Of a DNA stretch of 38,400 nucleotides, positions 30,836-37,950 are shown one piece after another (position 1 is the stretch's first letter; every line of letters starts with the position of its first letter). Origin of the DNA: Clostridia bacterium. Lineage in GTDB: Bacteria; Bacillota; Clostridia; Oscillospirales; CAG-272. The DNA lies in assembly GCA_017507905.1 (NCBI GenBank), contig JAFWAA010000004.1, positions 1-38,400 on the forward strand. Reading direction: 5' to 3'. Both the position numbers and the translations under genes were made by a program. The notes beneath the pieces are model-generated. The model was given only the letters and a program-made list of their open reading frames with translations, had not been told where the DNA came from and searched no databases.

Positions 30836-32299
30836 GTGGAAACGTCGATTGGATTTGCCGAGCGTGTGCGGCGCATAGACGCACGCCTGCGCGTGACGGA
30901 AAGCTTTGACCTGATCAAGAAGGAGATGGTGCTGGGGCATCACCGCGCCGTCTTTTATTACGTGGACGGCTTTGTCGAGGGAAGCTCGATGGGCAAGCTG
31001 ATGATCTATCTGCTCTCGCTTTCGGGGCTTTGCCCCCCGGAGATCCCGAACGGGCGCACGGCGGCGACCTATTTTGCCGAGCATCATATGCCGCACGTGG
31101 AGGTCGAGGTCAGCGACAATGAGGATCTGATGCTGCAGATGGTGCTGTCGGGAGCGGCACTTTTTTTGGGGGAGACCTTCGGGGAGTACGCTCTGATCGT
31201 GGACTCGCGCACCTATCCCTCGCGCTCGGTGGGCGAGCCCGAGAACGACCGCGTGATGATGGGCGCGCGCGACGGATTCGTCGAGACGCTGGTCTTTAAT
31301 ACGGCGATGGTGCGCAGAAGGATCCGCGATCCCGCTCTGACGATGCGCCATTTGACGGTGGGGAGCGAGAGCAGGACCGACGTGGTGATCTCCTATCTTG
31401 ACGGACGGGCAGACGCGGACTACGTACAGCGTCTTGAGGAAAAGCTCAAGCGTGCCAAAACGCGCTCGCTTGCCATGGGGCACGAATCCTTGGCCGAGCT
31501 GCTGATCGCGGACCGCTGGTACAATCCCTTTCCCAAGATCCGCTATACCGAGCGCCCGGACGTGGCGGCGGCACAGCTTCTCGAGGGGAGCGTGCTGATC
31601 CTGTGCGATAACTCCCCCGAGGTGATGATCCTGCCAAGCACGGTGTTCGACTTTTTGCAGGAGACCAACGATTTTTATTTTCCGCCCCTCACGGGGACGT
31701 ATATCCGCCTCGTGCGGCATCTGGTCTTCTGGGCAACGCTCTTTCTCGTGCCCGTCTGGTTTCTTCTCACCAAGAATCCAACGCTCACGCCTGCCTGGCT
31801 CAGCTTTATTCTGCCCGAGACGTTTGGGAAGGTTCCCCTCTTCGTGCAGCTGCTCGTGGTGGAGTTTATGATCGACTGCCTGCGCATGGCCTCGATGAAC
31901 ACCCCCAATATGCTCTCCAACTCGCTCTCGGTGGTGGGCGGACTGATCCTTGGGGAGTTCGCCGTGAGCATCGGCTGGCTGATCCCCGAGGTCATCGTGT
32001 ATATGGCCTTCGTGGCCATCGCCAATTTCTCGCAGAGGAGCTATCAGCTGGGCTACGCCTTCAAATTCATGCGCATTCTCCTGCTGATCCTGATCCAATG
32101 CTTCAACCTCACGGGCTTTTTCGCAGGTCTTGGCGTGATCCTGCTTTTGCTCGTGACCAACCGCACGGTCAACGGGCGCCGCTCCTATCTCTATCCGCTC
32201 ATTCCCTTCAACGGCCGCGCCTTGCTCTCGCTTTTCTTCCGCGTGCGCAAGGATCGCTTCGTCGGCACGCAGGGCGAGGAGGGAAAAAACGGCGAATGA
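30836..32299 (+). CDS. spoVAF: GerA-family spore protein, SpoVAF-like
   Basis: SpoVAF and GerA-type A subunits are spore inner-membrane proteins used in germination and in dipicolinate channel function. From GTG 30836 (AAAGGAGG upstream) the product is 487 residues, the usual length. It has a soluble N-terminal half with RDGFVETLVFNTAMVRRRIRD, then YTERPDVAAAQLLEG near 240, and five or so membrane segments after residue 285. The wording of these motifs fits SpoVAF better than GerAA. The other spoVA genes and gerAB/gerAC are not nearby, so it stands alone. The long upstream in-frame extension lacks a ribosome binding site. Confidence 0.85.
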   Translation: METSIGFAERVRRIDARLRVTESFDLIKKEMVLGHHRAVFYYVDGFVEGSSMGKLMIYLLSLSGLCPPEIPNGRTAATYFAEHHMPHVEVEVSDNEDLMLQMVLSGAALFLGETFGEYALIVDSRTYPSRSVGEPENDRVMMGARDGFVETLVFNTAMVRRRIRDPALTMRHLTVGSESRTDVVISYLDGRADADYVQRLEEKLKRAKTRSLAMGHESLAELLIADRWYNPFPKIRYTERPDVAAAQLLEGSVLILCDNSPEVMILPSTVFDFLQETNDFYFPPLTGTYIRLVRHLVFWATLFLVPVWFLLTKNPTLTPAWLSFILPETFGKVPLFVQLLVVEFMIDCLRMASMNTPNMLSNSLSVVGGLILGEFAVSIGWLIPEVIVYMAFVAIANFSQRSYQLGYAFKFMRILLLILIQCFNLTGFFAGLGVILLLLVTNRTVNGRRSYLYPLIPFNGRALLSLFFRVRKDRFVGTQGEEGKNGE

Positions 32300-32304
32300 C
32301 GCGA

Positions 32305-32342
32305 AAAACAAACGCGCGCCCTGCAATTTTTTGCAGGGCGCG
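32305..32342. terminator. terminator between the spoVAF-like gene and the convergent VanZ-phosphoesterase gene
   Basis: CGCGCCCTGCAA (32315-32326) pairs with TTGCAGGGCGCG (32331-32342) around TTTT. On the minus strand it is followed by a TTTGTTTTT stretch. On the plus strand the T-run is weak. Confidence 0.85.
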
Positions 32343-32363
32343 GAGCTGTTTATTCGGGTAGGG

Positions 32364-33617
32364 TCAAGCCTTCGGGGGCTCGAGGATCAAGAGCTCGGGG
32401 GGATTGCCCACGCGCGGAATGCCCGTGTGGTCGCCAAGACCGCGGCTGATCACGCATCTGCCCTCGTGCACGCCGTCCGTGTATTTCGGGAAGAGCCCTT
32501 GCCCGGGGGCGTAGAGCCCTCTGCCAAAGAAGCGCCAGTGTCCGCCGTGTGCGTGTCCGCAAACGGTCAGCTCGATGCCTGTTTTGGCCACGTAGGGGGC
32601 AAAATATTCGGGATGGTGGCAGAGCAGAATACGCGTGCCCTCTGCCCGATCAAAGGAGGCAAGTGCCGCCTCGTCGGGGGCTTTTTGGGGGTTATGTACG
32701 CCCGAGGTAAGACCGCAGATGCGCATTCCTTCGTGCAAAACGCTCTCGTTTTCGAGAAGCGTTGCGCCGCACGCGCGAATGCGGGCGCGGACCTCGTCGG
32801 TCAGGGGCGCGGACTGCGCACGGGTAAATCTTAAGCGGCTCCCTGCACGGGAGATCTCGTGATTGCCGAGCGAATAAAAGGTGGGGGCGAGGTCTGCGGC
32901 GGCCTTGAGCAGGAGATAGCCCTCGGAGAGAGGATCCTGCAGGCGCTTATTGCCCATCAGGTCTCCCGGGATCAGGATCAGATCGGGCTTTTCCTCGCGC
33001 AGAAGCGCGATCACGCCCTCCGCCTTTGCGCGGTGCAGGTCGCTCAGAACGGCGATCCTCTGCACGGGAAGCTCTTTTAGAAGGGGCAGGGAAACGTGCG
33101 TGACGGTCAAGGGGTGTGCAAACTGCGCCTTTCCCTTCCTGCGGAGCAGGAGCAAAAGGAGCAGGAGGAGCGAGCAGGTGATCAGCGCGCCCGAGAGGTC
33201 GATCGCCACGTCCTTCAGGCTTGGCCCTCGGTCGGCCGAGAGGAATTGGTGCAGCTCGTCCGTGCAGGCGTAAAAGAGCGTAAAGGCGAGCGCGGTGCAG
33301 TAGGGAAAGAGGGCGCTGCCGCCAAAGGTCATGACAAAGAGGAAGACAAGCGCACCAAGGCTGCCAAACTCCACGGCGTGTGCAAGATTGCGCATATGGG
33401 GGTGGAGCGCCTTGAGCAGGCTTTGCTGCTCCTGACTGGGGCGGGAATCAAAATTGGGTACGGTCACCTGCACGAAGATCTCGGTGGCACTGCCGCTGGT
33501 CTTGGCAGACTCCGTTCCGCTTTGTGCAGAAAAAAAGAAGATCGCCCCCATGTTGGCCAGAATGAGAAGGCCAAGCAAAAGACGGGGGAGGAGCAAGCGT
33601 TTTGCGTATGGCGTCAT
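32364..33617 (-). CDS. VanZ-like membrane domain fused to a metallophosphoesterase
   Basis: The 417-residue product has two parts. Residues 1-160 look VanZ-like: membrane segments at about 8-29, 80-98, 105-118 and 143-158, FFFSAQSG at 27-34, and the hallmark TDELHQFLSADRGPSLKDV at 119-137. Residues 173-415 are a calcineurin-type phosphoesterase of the YkuE/YaeI kind, with SDLH (192-195), GDLMGNK (218-224), GNHE (251-254), CHHPE (333-337) and GHAHGG (354-359). These supply a complete set of metal ligands. The frame is continuous. The phosphoesterase would face one side of the membrane and act perhaps on a lipid pyrophosphate or nucleotide-lipid, which is inference. AAGGAT precedes its ATG. Confidence 0.88.
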   Translation of the reverse strand: MTPYAKRLLLPRLLLGLLILANMGAIFFFSAQSGTESAKTSGSATEIFVQVTVPNFDSRPSQEQQSLLKALHPHMRNLAHAVEFGSLGALVFLFVMTFGGSALFPYCTALAFTLFYACTDELHQFLSADRGPSLKDVAIDLSGALITCSLLLLLLLLLRRKGKAQFAHPLTVTHVSLPLLKELPVQRIAVLSDLHRAKAEGVIALLREEKPDLILIPGDLMGNKRLQDPLSEGYLLLKAAADLAPTFYSLGNHEISRAGSRLRFTRAQSAPLTDEVRARIRACGATLLENESVLHEGMRICGLTSGVHNPQKAPDEAALASFDRAEGTRILLCHHPEYFAPYVAKTGIELTVCGHAHGGHWRFFGRGLYAPGQGLFPKYTDGVHEGRCVISRGLGDHTGIPRVGNPPELLILEPPKA

Positions 33618-33689
33618 AAAAGATCCTTTTTGCGTATTGGGGAAGGGGAAGCCCTTCCTCTGCCCTCATCATACCATATTTCGACGCAA

Positions 33690-33737
33690 AAAGCAAGCCC
33701 CTTTTGGGAAAAACGCGCTCCCGAAAAGGGGCTTTTG
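33690..33737. terminator. bidirectional terminator
   Basis: AAGCCCCTTTT (33695-33705) pairs with AAAAGGGGCTT (33724-33734), and four more pairs follow after a bulge. T-rich sequence flanks it on both strands (CTTTTG on plus, GCTTTTTGCG on minus). It ends the minus-strand three-gene cluster that begins at 34917. Confidence 0.88.
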
Positions 33738-33747
33738 CCATTCGCGC

Positions 33748-34164
33748 CTATCCTCCGCACAGGAGCAGAAGGAGCAGGAGCAAAAGGATCTCGCCGTCCT
33801 CCCCCTCTCTCCCGAGGAGCAGAAGCAGACCGAGCAGGAGAAGCTCGTCAAGCGCAAGCCCGCCAAAGCCGAGGGGAAAAGGACTGCGGCCCTTTGCCCG
33901 AGGGGGCTCCTGCGGCAGCGTAGGCTCCTCCTGCGGAGCCGGGGACGGGAATTTCCCGAGGGTGGGGGAGGAAGGCTGATTTTCGCCCGTGTGCCCATCT
34001 TTTGTGGGGGACGTATGGCGATTTACCTCCTCTTTTGGTGTCTCGGTGGGGATATTGGGCTCTTGCACGGCGTCGGGGCGCGGAAAGGCGCAGCCGCCGT
34101 AATGCTCGGGCAGGCGGATCTCCTCGCGTCGGCTGCCCGACGGATCGGGTGAACGAAAATACAC
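33748..34164 (-). CDS. unrecognised protein: proline-rich, with acid-flanked leucine blocks at the C-terminus
   Basis: From GTG 34164 (AAAGGAG, 8 nt spacing) the product is 138 residues. The first part contains IRLPEHYGGCAFPRP. The middle (about 45-95) is rich in Pro, Thr, Ser and Glu. The end has two leucine runs, LLLLGLLLLLG and ILLLLLLLLLC, separated and preceded by acidic residues (DE, GEDGE). The runs are shorter than normal membrane helices. I recognise no family. The gene is the third in the cluster, 4 nt after its neighbour's stop. The leucine-block style is seen in small spore-associated proteins of clostridia, but I cannot prove that role. Confidence 0.65.
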   Translation of the reverse strand: MYFRSPDPSGSRREEIRLPEHYGGCAFPRPDAVQEPNIPTETPKEEVNRHTSPTKDGHTGENQPSSPTLGKFPSPAPQEEPTLPQEPPRAKGRSPFPLGFGGLALDELLLLGLLLLLGREGEDGEILLLLLLLLLCGG

Positions 34165-34168
34165 GCTT

Positions 34169-34663
34169 TCAGCTCCTTTCCTGTCCGCTCTGCAGGCCCT
34201 GCAAAAGCTCGCGGATCCTTGCCACGCGGAGAACGGTGTCCACGGCCTCGCGCCGCGCGGGAGAGAGAAAGGGCTTGAGCGCGCAGAGCAGAGCCTCGCG
34301 CTCGCCCATGGGCCCCTTTCCCCGTCCCGTGCCCGACGGAAGACGTCCGCCGAACGAGGAGAGAAGGGCGGGGAGCATCTCCAAAAGGGCAGGGCTTGCG
34401 GCAAGGGGAGATGTCCCTACGGGGAGGGACGGGGATTTTTCGGTTTCGGTTTCGGTCTCGGTCTCGGCTTCGGTCTTGGCAGAAGCCTCCTCTGGGGGGG
34501 CGCTTTGCGCGTCCTTCGGGGAAGGTGCGGCAGTCTCCTCGGCGGGCGGGGCCTCGGCGGCCGTCTTTACGATCTCGCCGATCCGCGAGAGGAGTGCAGG
34601 GTCGCGCATCAGGCGTCCAAGTGCCTCGGGAAGGGGCGAGACGGGTGAAGGGGTGTCTTGCAT
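34169..34663 (-). CDS. unrecognised protein with conserved-looking helical C-terminus
   Basis: From ATG 34663 (GGAGG, 8 nt spacing) the product is 164 residues. It starts with a helical PLPEALGRLMRDPALLSRIGEIVK segment (read in parts). Next comes a low-complexity Pro/Ala/Glu/Thr region (about 35-75, with a TETETETE run), then GTSPLAASPALLEMLPALL and a basic GRGKG. It ends with EREALLCALKPFLSPARREAVD and TVLRVARIRELL. The last 50 residues look structured and may be the functional part. An upstream TTG in frame is part of the ribosome binding site and is rejected. It is the second gene of the cluster. Confidence 0.65.
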   Translation of the reverse strand: MQDTPSPVSPLPEALGRLMRDPALLSRIGEIVKTAAEAPPAEETAAPSPKDAQSAPPEEASAKTEAETETETETEKSPSLPVGTSPLAASPALLEMLPALLSSFGGRLPSGTGRGKGPMGEREALLCALKPFLSPARREAVDTVLRVARIRELLQGLQSGQERS

Positions 34664-34686
34664 TCGGCATTCCTCCAAGCGCCCTC

Positions 34687-34917
34687 TCAGCGGCCGCGGC
34701 GGCCGCGGAGGTACTGCTGATAGATCTCCCCAAGGCGTTCAAGGTCCTCCTCGCTTGCCATGCCGAGGGCCAGGCGTATGCTTTGAATGCTTGAGGGGTC
34801 AAGACCGAGCTGCTGTGCAGGAATGCCGCTTTCCTGTGCGATTTGGCGGATCACACGCTCCAGCTGCTCGTCGCTCATGCCAAGAAGGCGTTCGAGCATT
34901 CGTTTGTCCAGTTGCAT
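34687..34917 (-). CDS. unrecognised small protein (76 residues)
   Basis: From ATG 34917 (AAGGAG, 8 nt spacing) the product is helical and charged. It contains LERLLGMSDEQLERVIRQIA, then GIPAQQLGLDPSSIQSIRLALG, then EDLERLGEIYQQYL, and ends in RGRRGR. There is no signal peptide or membrane segment. It is the first gene of a three-gene minus-strand cluster with short gaps (23 and 4 nt) ending at a strong terminator. Upstream at 34961-34954 the minus strand reads CATATACT, close to a sigma-E -10 but without a clear -35. Confidence 0.65.
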   Translation of the reverse strand: MQLDKRMLERLLGMSDEQLERVIRQIAQESGIPAQQLGLDPSSIQSIRLALGMASEEDLERLGEIYQQYLRGRRGR

Positions 34918-35033
34918 AGGCGTTCTCCTTTTCATTGGAATGGGTTCAAGGGCAGTATATGAGGGTGTCCGCAGGGGCGTTCCCCACGCTCTTGTAAAAA
35001 AGCGACGGGGAGGAAAAAAATGCGCAAAATCCG

Positions 35034-35062
35034 TAGACAAGGCGAGCAAAAAATGCTATAAT
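35034..35062 (+). promoter_or_regulatory. sigma-A promoter of the YfcE-type gene
   Basis: TAGACA at 35034-35039, a 17-nt spacer ending in TGC, and TATAAT at 35057-35062. It has both an extended -10 and an acceptable -35. The start codon is 37 nt downstream. Confidence 0.85.
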
Positions 35063-35098
35063 GAGAAAGGAACGACCAAAGCGAAGGGAGAGGAAGAC

Positions 35099-35632
35099 AT
35101 GGAGCTTTTGGTCATCTCAGATGCCCACGGAAATCGGGAGGCGATCTGCGAGGCTCTGCGCCGTCAGGTGCGTCCGCCGGATGCGCTCCTGTTCTTGGGG
35201 GACGGTCTGCGCGACCTGCCCGATCTTCCCGACGGGCGGACGGCTCTTTACGCCGTGGCCGGGAATTGCGACGGCTATCTTCCGTTCTTTCCCGAAGGAG
35301 AGAACAGGGAGCTTTGCCTGCTCTCGCTTGACGGGCATCGCCTTCTGCTCACGCACGGGCATCGCTTTGGGGTCAAGGGGGGCTGCGGCGCGCTTCTGAC
35401 CTATGCCGCACAGCAGGGCGCGGATATCGTGCTTTACGGGCACACGCACCTGCCGCACGCCGAGGTGATCCCTGCGGGCACGGTGCTGGGAGGGTTTTCC
35501 ACGGAGCGGCCGATCTATCTGTTCAACCCGGGTAGCATCGGGCAGGACGTGGACGGCAAGGGCTATTCCTTTGGCACGGTCACCCTGCGCGGCAATAACG
35601 TGCTGCTCTCGCACGGACGCATTCTCCGATAG
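35099..35632 (+). CDS. YfcE-family metallophosphoesterase
   Basis: YfcE-type enzymes are small manganese phosphodiesterases with unknown natural substrates. From ATG 35099 the product is 177 residues with all five metal-ligand blocks: SDAHGN (7-12), GDGLRD near 38, GNCD near 59, THGHRFG near 84 and GHTHLPH near 116. It also has the NPGS motif near residue 142. GGGAGAGG lies upstream. It is a single-gene unit with its own promoter and terminator. In other Firmicutes this gene often follows rph-rdgB, which are not seen here. Confidence 0.92.
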   Translation: MELLVISDAHGNREAICEALRRQVRPPDALLFLGDGLRDLPDLPDGRTALYAVAGNCDGYLPFFPEGENRELCLLSLDGHRLLLTHGHRFGVKGGCGALLTYAAQQGADIVLYGHTHLPHAEVIPAGTVLGGFSTERPIYLFNPGSIGQDVDGKGYSFGTVTLRGNNVLLSHGRILR

Positions 35633-35650
35633 GCCAAGCGGAGGACGCAA

Positions 35651-35689
35651 AAAAAGACCGCACCGCGGTGCGATCTTCGTTTGTTTTTT
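35651..35689. terminator. bidirectional terminator between the YfcE-type gene and spoVG
   Basis: CGCACC/GGTGCG with outer AAGA/TCTT pairing is followed by a GTTTGTTTTTT tract on the plus strand and preceded by seven As (a T-run on the minus strand). Confidence 0.9.
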
Positions 35690-35700
35690 CTCGGTTGGGC

Positions 35701-36021
35701 TCAGACGGTGGAGGGGATCTCCTCGGCCTGCTCACTCTCCTCAAGGGCTGCCACACGCTCGGCCTCCTCAAGAGCGGCCTCGTAGGCGGCGATCACGCTG
35801 GATTCCAGCATCCCACGGAACTGTGCGTTGATGGGATGTACGATATCGCGGTAGGTATCGTCGGGATTTTTGCGGCTGGGCATGACGATGAAGAACTTTT
35901 CCTTTGCATAGATCACCTTAATGTCATGGACGGCAAGCTGGCCGTCGAAGGTGACAGAAACGATTGCCTTCATCGGGCCCTCGTCAAAGAGCTTTCTGAC
36001 TTTGATATCGGTAATTTGCAT
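35701..36021 (-). CDS. spoVG: septation/sporulation regulator SpoVG
   Basis: SpoVG is a small nucleic-acid-binding regulator that affects septation, sporulation and virulence genes in Firmicutes. From the ATG at 36021 the product is 106 residues. It has the diagnostic MQITDIKVRKL start, the core LAVHDIKVIYAKEKFFIVMPSRK and the motif YRDIVHPI near residues 59-66. The C-terminal 20 residues are Glu-rich and variable. The ribosome binding site is GGAG at somewhat long spacing. It is divergent from murC with an AT-rich gap between, and ends at a bidirectional terminator. Confidence 0.96.
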   Translation of the reverse strand: MQITDIKVRKLFDEGPMKAIVSVTFDGQLAVHDIKVIYAKEKFFIVMPSRKNPDDTYRDIVHPINAQFRGMLESSVIAAYEAALEEAERVAALEESEQAEEIPSTV

Positions 36022-36180
36022 TTGCTTGGTTCTCCGTTCTAAGATAGACTTCCGTTTTTTTCGGATGTATATAGTATACCGCAAGTTTGTGATAAATATG
36101 CAAAGAAAATCGTATATTTTTGTGAATTTACCGCCTTTTTATTGATAAAAACGTTAATATTCCGACATAAATAATCACAA

Positions 36181-36201
36181 AGTTCATTTTGAGTTCATTT
36201 T
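36181..36201 (+). repeat. short direct repeat upstream of murC
   Basis: AGTTCATTTT occurs at 36181-36190 and 36192-36201, just before the murC ribosome binding site, in the spoVG-murC gap (36022-36223). The rest of the gap is AT-rich, with a TTGATA at 36142-36147 that could be a -35. No convincing -10 follows. Confidence 0.5.
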
Positions 36202-36223
36202 TTGCACGGGAAAGGAGGAAAAC

Positions 36224-37624
36224 GTGGCACTTCCGAATACGCATTACGGGGCGCCCGCCATCGAGCGGATGCTCCGAGACTGTCAGGGGATATTTTTCAT
36301 CGGGATCGGTGGGATCAGCATGTCTGCTCTCGCCAGGATCACCAAGCGGCAGGGGTATCGCGTGGGCGGCTCGGACCGCAGCACGAGTGAGGTGACGGCG
36401 GCGCTTGCGGACGAGGGGATCGAGGTCTTCACGGGGCATTCGGCCGCCCATCTGGAGGGCTATGACGCCGTGGTCTATACCGTGGCCATCGACGGCGAGA
36501 ATCCCGAGTACCGCGAGGCCATCTGCCGAGGACTGCCCGTGCTCTCCCGCGCGGACTATCTGGGGTATCTGATGGCGCGCTTTTCCAAGCGCATCGGCGT
36601 CTCGGGTATGCACGGCAAAAGCACCTGCACCGCCATGTGCGCGCACATTCTGGAGGCGGCAGGCGACCCCACGGTGCTTTGCGGAGCGGAGCTTTGCGAA
36701 AAGACGCACTCCTCCTGCCGCATCGGCGCACCCGACGGCGTTTTCCTCTTTGAGGCCTGCGAATACATGGACTCCTTCCTGGACCTCTATCCCACCCTGG
36801 CGGTGATCCTGAACCTTGGCATGGACCACGTGGATTATTTCCACAGCATGGACCAGATCCGTCGCTCCTTCCGCGCCTTTGCGGAGCGGACGGACGGCGC
36901 GGGAGGCGTGCTTTGCAACGCGGATGACAGCGAGTGCCTGCGCGCGCTGGAGGGCTTTACGGGAAAGGTACATAGCTTTGCCCTCGTTGCTCCCGCCGAA
37001 TTTACGGCCGAGCGGATCTGCTACGAAAAGGGGCGCACGTCCTTCGATTTTTGCCGCTACGGGGCGCGGCTTTGCCGCATCAGCATGCCCGTTTGCGGAG
37101 AGCATAACGTCTACAACGCCCTGGCGTCGGCCGCGGCATCGCTTCTCGTCGGCGTCCGTCCCGACGTGATCGCCAAGGGGCTTGCCGATTTCCATGGGGC
37201 AAAGCGCCGCATGGAGCGTAAGGGAAGCCTTGGAGGCGCGGAGATCTACGACGATTACGGCCACCACCCCGACGAGATCAAGGCCACCCTTAAGGGCGCC
37301 CGACAGATGGGCTACGAGCGCGTGCTTTGCGCCTATCAGCCGCACACGTATAGCCGAACGGCGGGATTGCTTCGCGAATTTGCCGAGGCGCTGGGAGAGG
37401 CCGACCGCGTGTTTATGGTCGACATTTACGCGGCGCGGGAGCAGAACGTTTACGGCGTTTCCTCGGAGACGCTGGCGGGCATGATCGGCGAGAACGCACG
37501 CTACTGCGGCGATTTTGCCTCCACGGCCGCCGCCATCAGGGAGGAGGCGCGCGAGGGCGACCTCGTGATCGTCATGGGCGCGGGCGACATCTTCCGCGTG
37601 TTTGACCTGCTTTGGGAGGAATGA
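36224..37624 (+). CDS. murC: UDP-N-acetylmuramate-L-alanine ligase
   Basis: Adds the first amino acid (L-Ala) to UDP-MurNAc in peptidoglycan synthesis, in the cytosol. From GTG 36224 (AAAGGAGG, 7 nt spacing) the product is 466 residues. It has the N-terminal nucleotide-binding GIGGISMSALA, the ATP loop GVSGMHGKSTC at about 125-135 (a variant of GxxGTHGKTT), a central NLGMDHVDYF and HNVYNALA, and a C-terminal domain with YDDYGHHPDEI and DIYAAREQNVYG. It appears complete. It is alone rather than in a mur cluster. Confidence 0.95.
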   Translation: MALPNTHYGAPAIERMLRDCQGIFFIGIGGISMSALARITKRQGYRVGGSDRSTSEVTAALADEGIEVFTGHSAAHLEGYDAVVYTVAIDGENPEYREAICRGLPVLSRADYLGYLMARFSKRIGVSGMHGKSTCTAMCAHILEAAGDPTVLCGAELCEKTHSSCRIGAPDGVFLFEACEYMDSFLDLYPTLAVILNLGMDHVDYFHSMDQIRRSFRAFAERTDGAGGVLCNADDSECLRALEGFTGKVHSFALVAPAEFTAERICYEKGRTSFDFCRYGARLCRISMPVCGEHNVYNALASAAASLLVGVRPDVIAKGLADFHGAKRRMERKGSLGGAEIYDDYGHHPDEIKATLKGARQMGYERVLCAYQPHTYSRTAGLLREFAEALGEADRVFMVDIYAAREQNVYGVSSETLAGMIGENARYCGDFASTAAAIREEAREGDLVIVMGAGDIFRVFDLLWEE

Positions 37625-37647
37625 CATAAAAAAGCCTGCGCGTCCTT

Positions 37648-37677
37648 GGCGTGATACTCCAAGCGGAGTATCACGCC
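37648..37677. other. perfect 13-base-pair hairpin heading the repeat array
   Basis: GGCGTGATACTCC pairs perfectly with GGAGTATCACGCC around AAGC, 24 nt after the murC stop. It has no T-run, so a classical terminator is doubtful. It shares the GTGATA/TATCAC core with the repeats that follow. Confidence 0.85.
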
Positions 37678-37831
37678 AGTTCTATTCGCCTGCGGCGAGT
37701 TTTATTGCTACGCAGTGATATTCGGCTTACGCCGAGTGGTATTCGCTTCGCGAGTTTGCATGGCGAATAGAATATCACTGAAGCCGCAAGGCTTCAATAT
37801 CACTCTGTTGCGAAGCAACAAGAATATCACT
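37678..37831. repeat. mirrored array of AGTnnTATT units with small hairpins
   Basis: Four direct units start at 37678, 37698, 37714 and 37735. Each is AGTnnTATT (AGTTCTATT, AGTTTTATT, AGTGATATT, AGTGGTATT) followed by a small self-complementary segment (for example TCGCC-TGC-GGCGA and TCGGC-TTAC-GCCGA). After 37753 the motif appears inverted as AATATCACT at 37771-37779, 37796-37804 and 37823-37831. The last two copies each follow a six-pair hairpin (GAAGCC/GGCTTC and TGTTGC/GCAACA). The whole can fold as one large arm or as many small ones. It has no coding potential. Confidence 0.9.
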
Positions 37832-37832
37832 C

Positions 37833-37861
37833 TTGCTTTCTCTGCAGATTTGTTATATAAT
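37833..37861 (+). promoter_or_regulatory. promoter of the AT-rich orphan gene
   Basis: TTGCTT at 37833-37838, a 17-nt spacer and TATAAT at 37856-37861, directly after the hairpin array. The leader of about 85 nt contains a weak hairpin at about 37869-37891. Confidence 0.7.
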
Positions 37862-37950
37862 GAATAGGGGTATGGGCTTTGCTCTATGCCTTTGTAATAC
37901 AACGGCGAAACTGGCGATAAAAAGCAAGCATCGATGAAAAGGAGCAACTT

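Noticed and set aside
30737..32326. Antisense open frame opposite the spoVAF-like gene
   Set aside because: The plus strand encodes a full germination-family protein. The antisense translation is His- and Gln-rich without a domain.
37678..37831. CRISPR array or integron attC array
   Set aside because: Repeat cores are only 9 nt and hairpins vary in length. There are no cas genes or integrase, and no attC consensus (RYYYAAC/GTTRRRY) at the ends.
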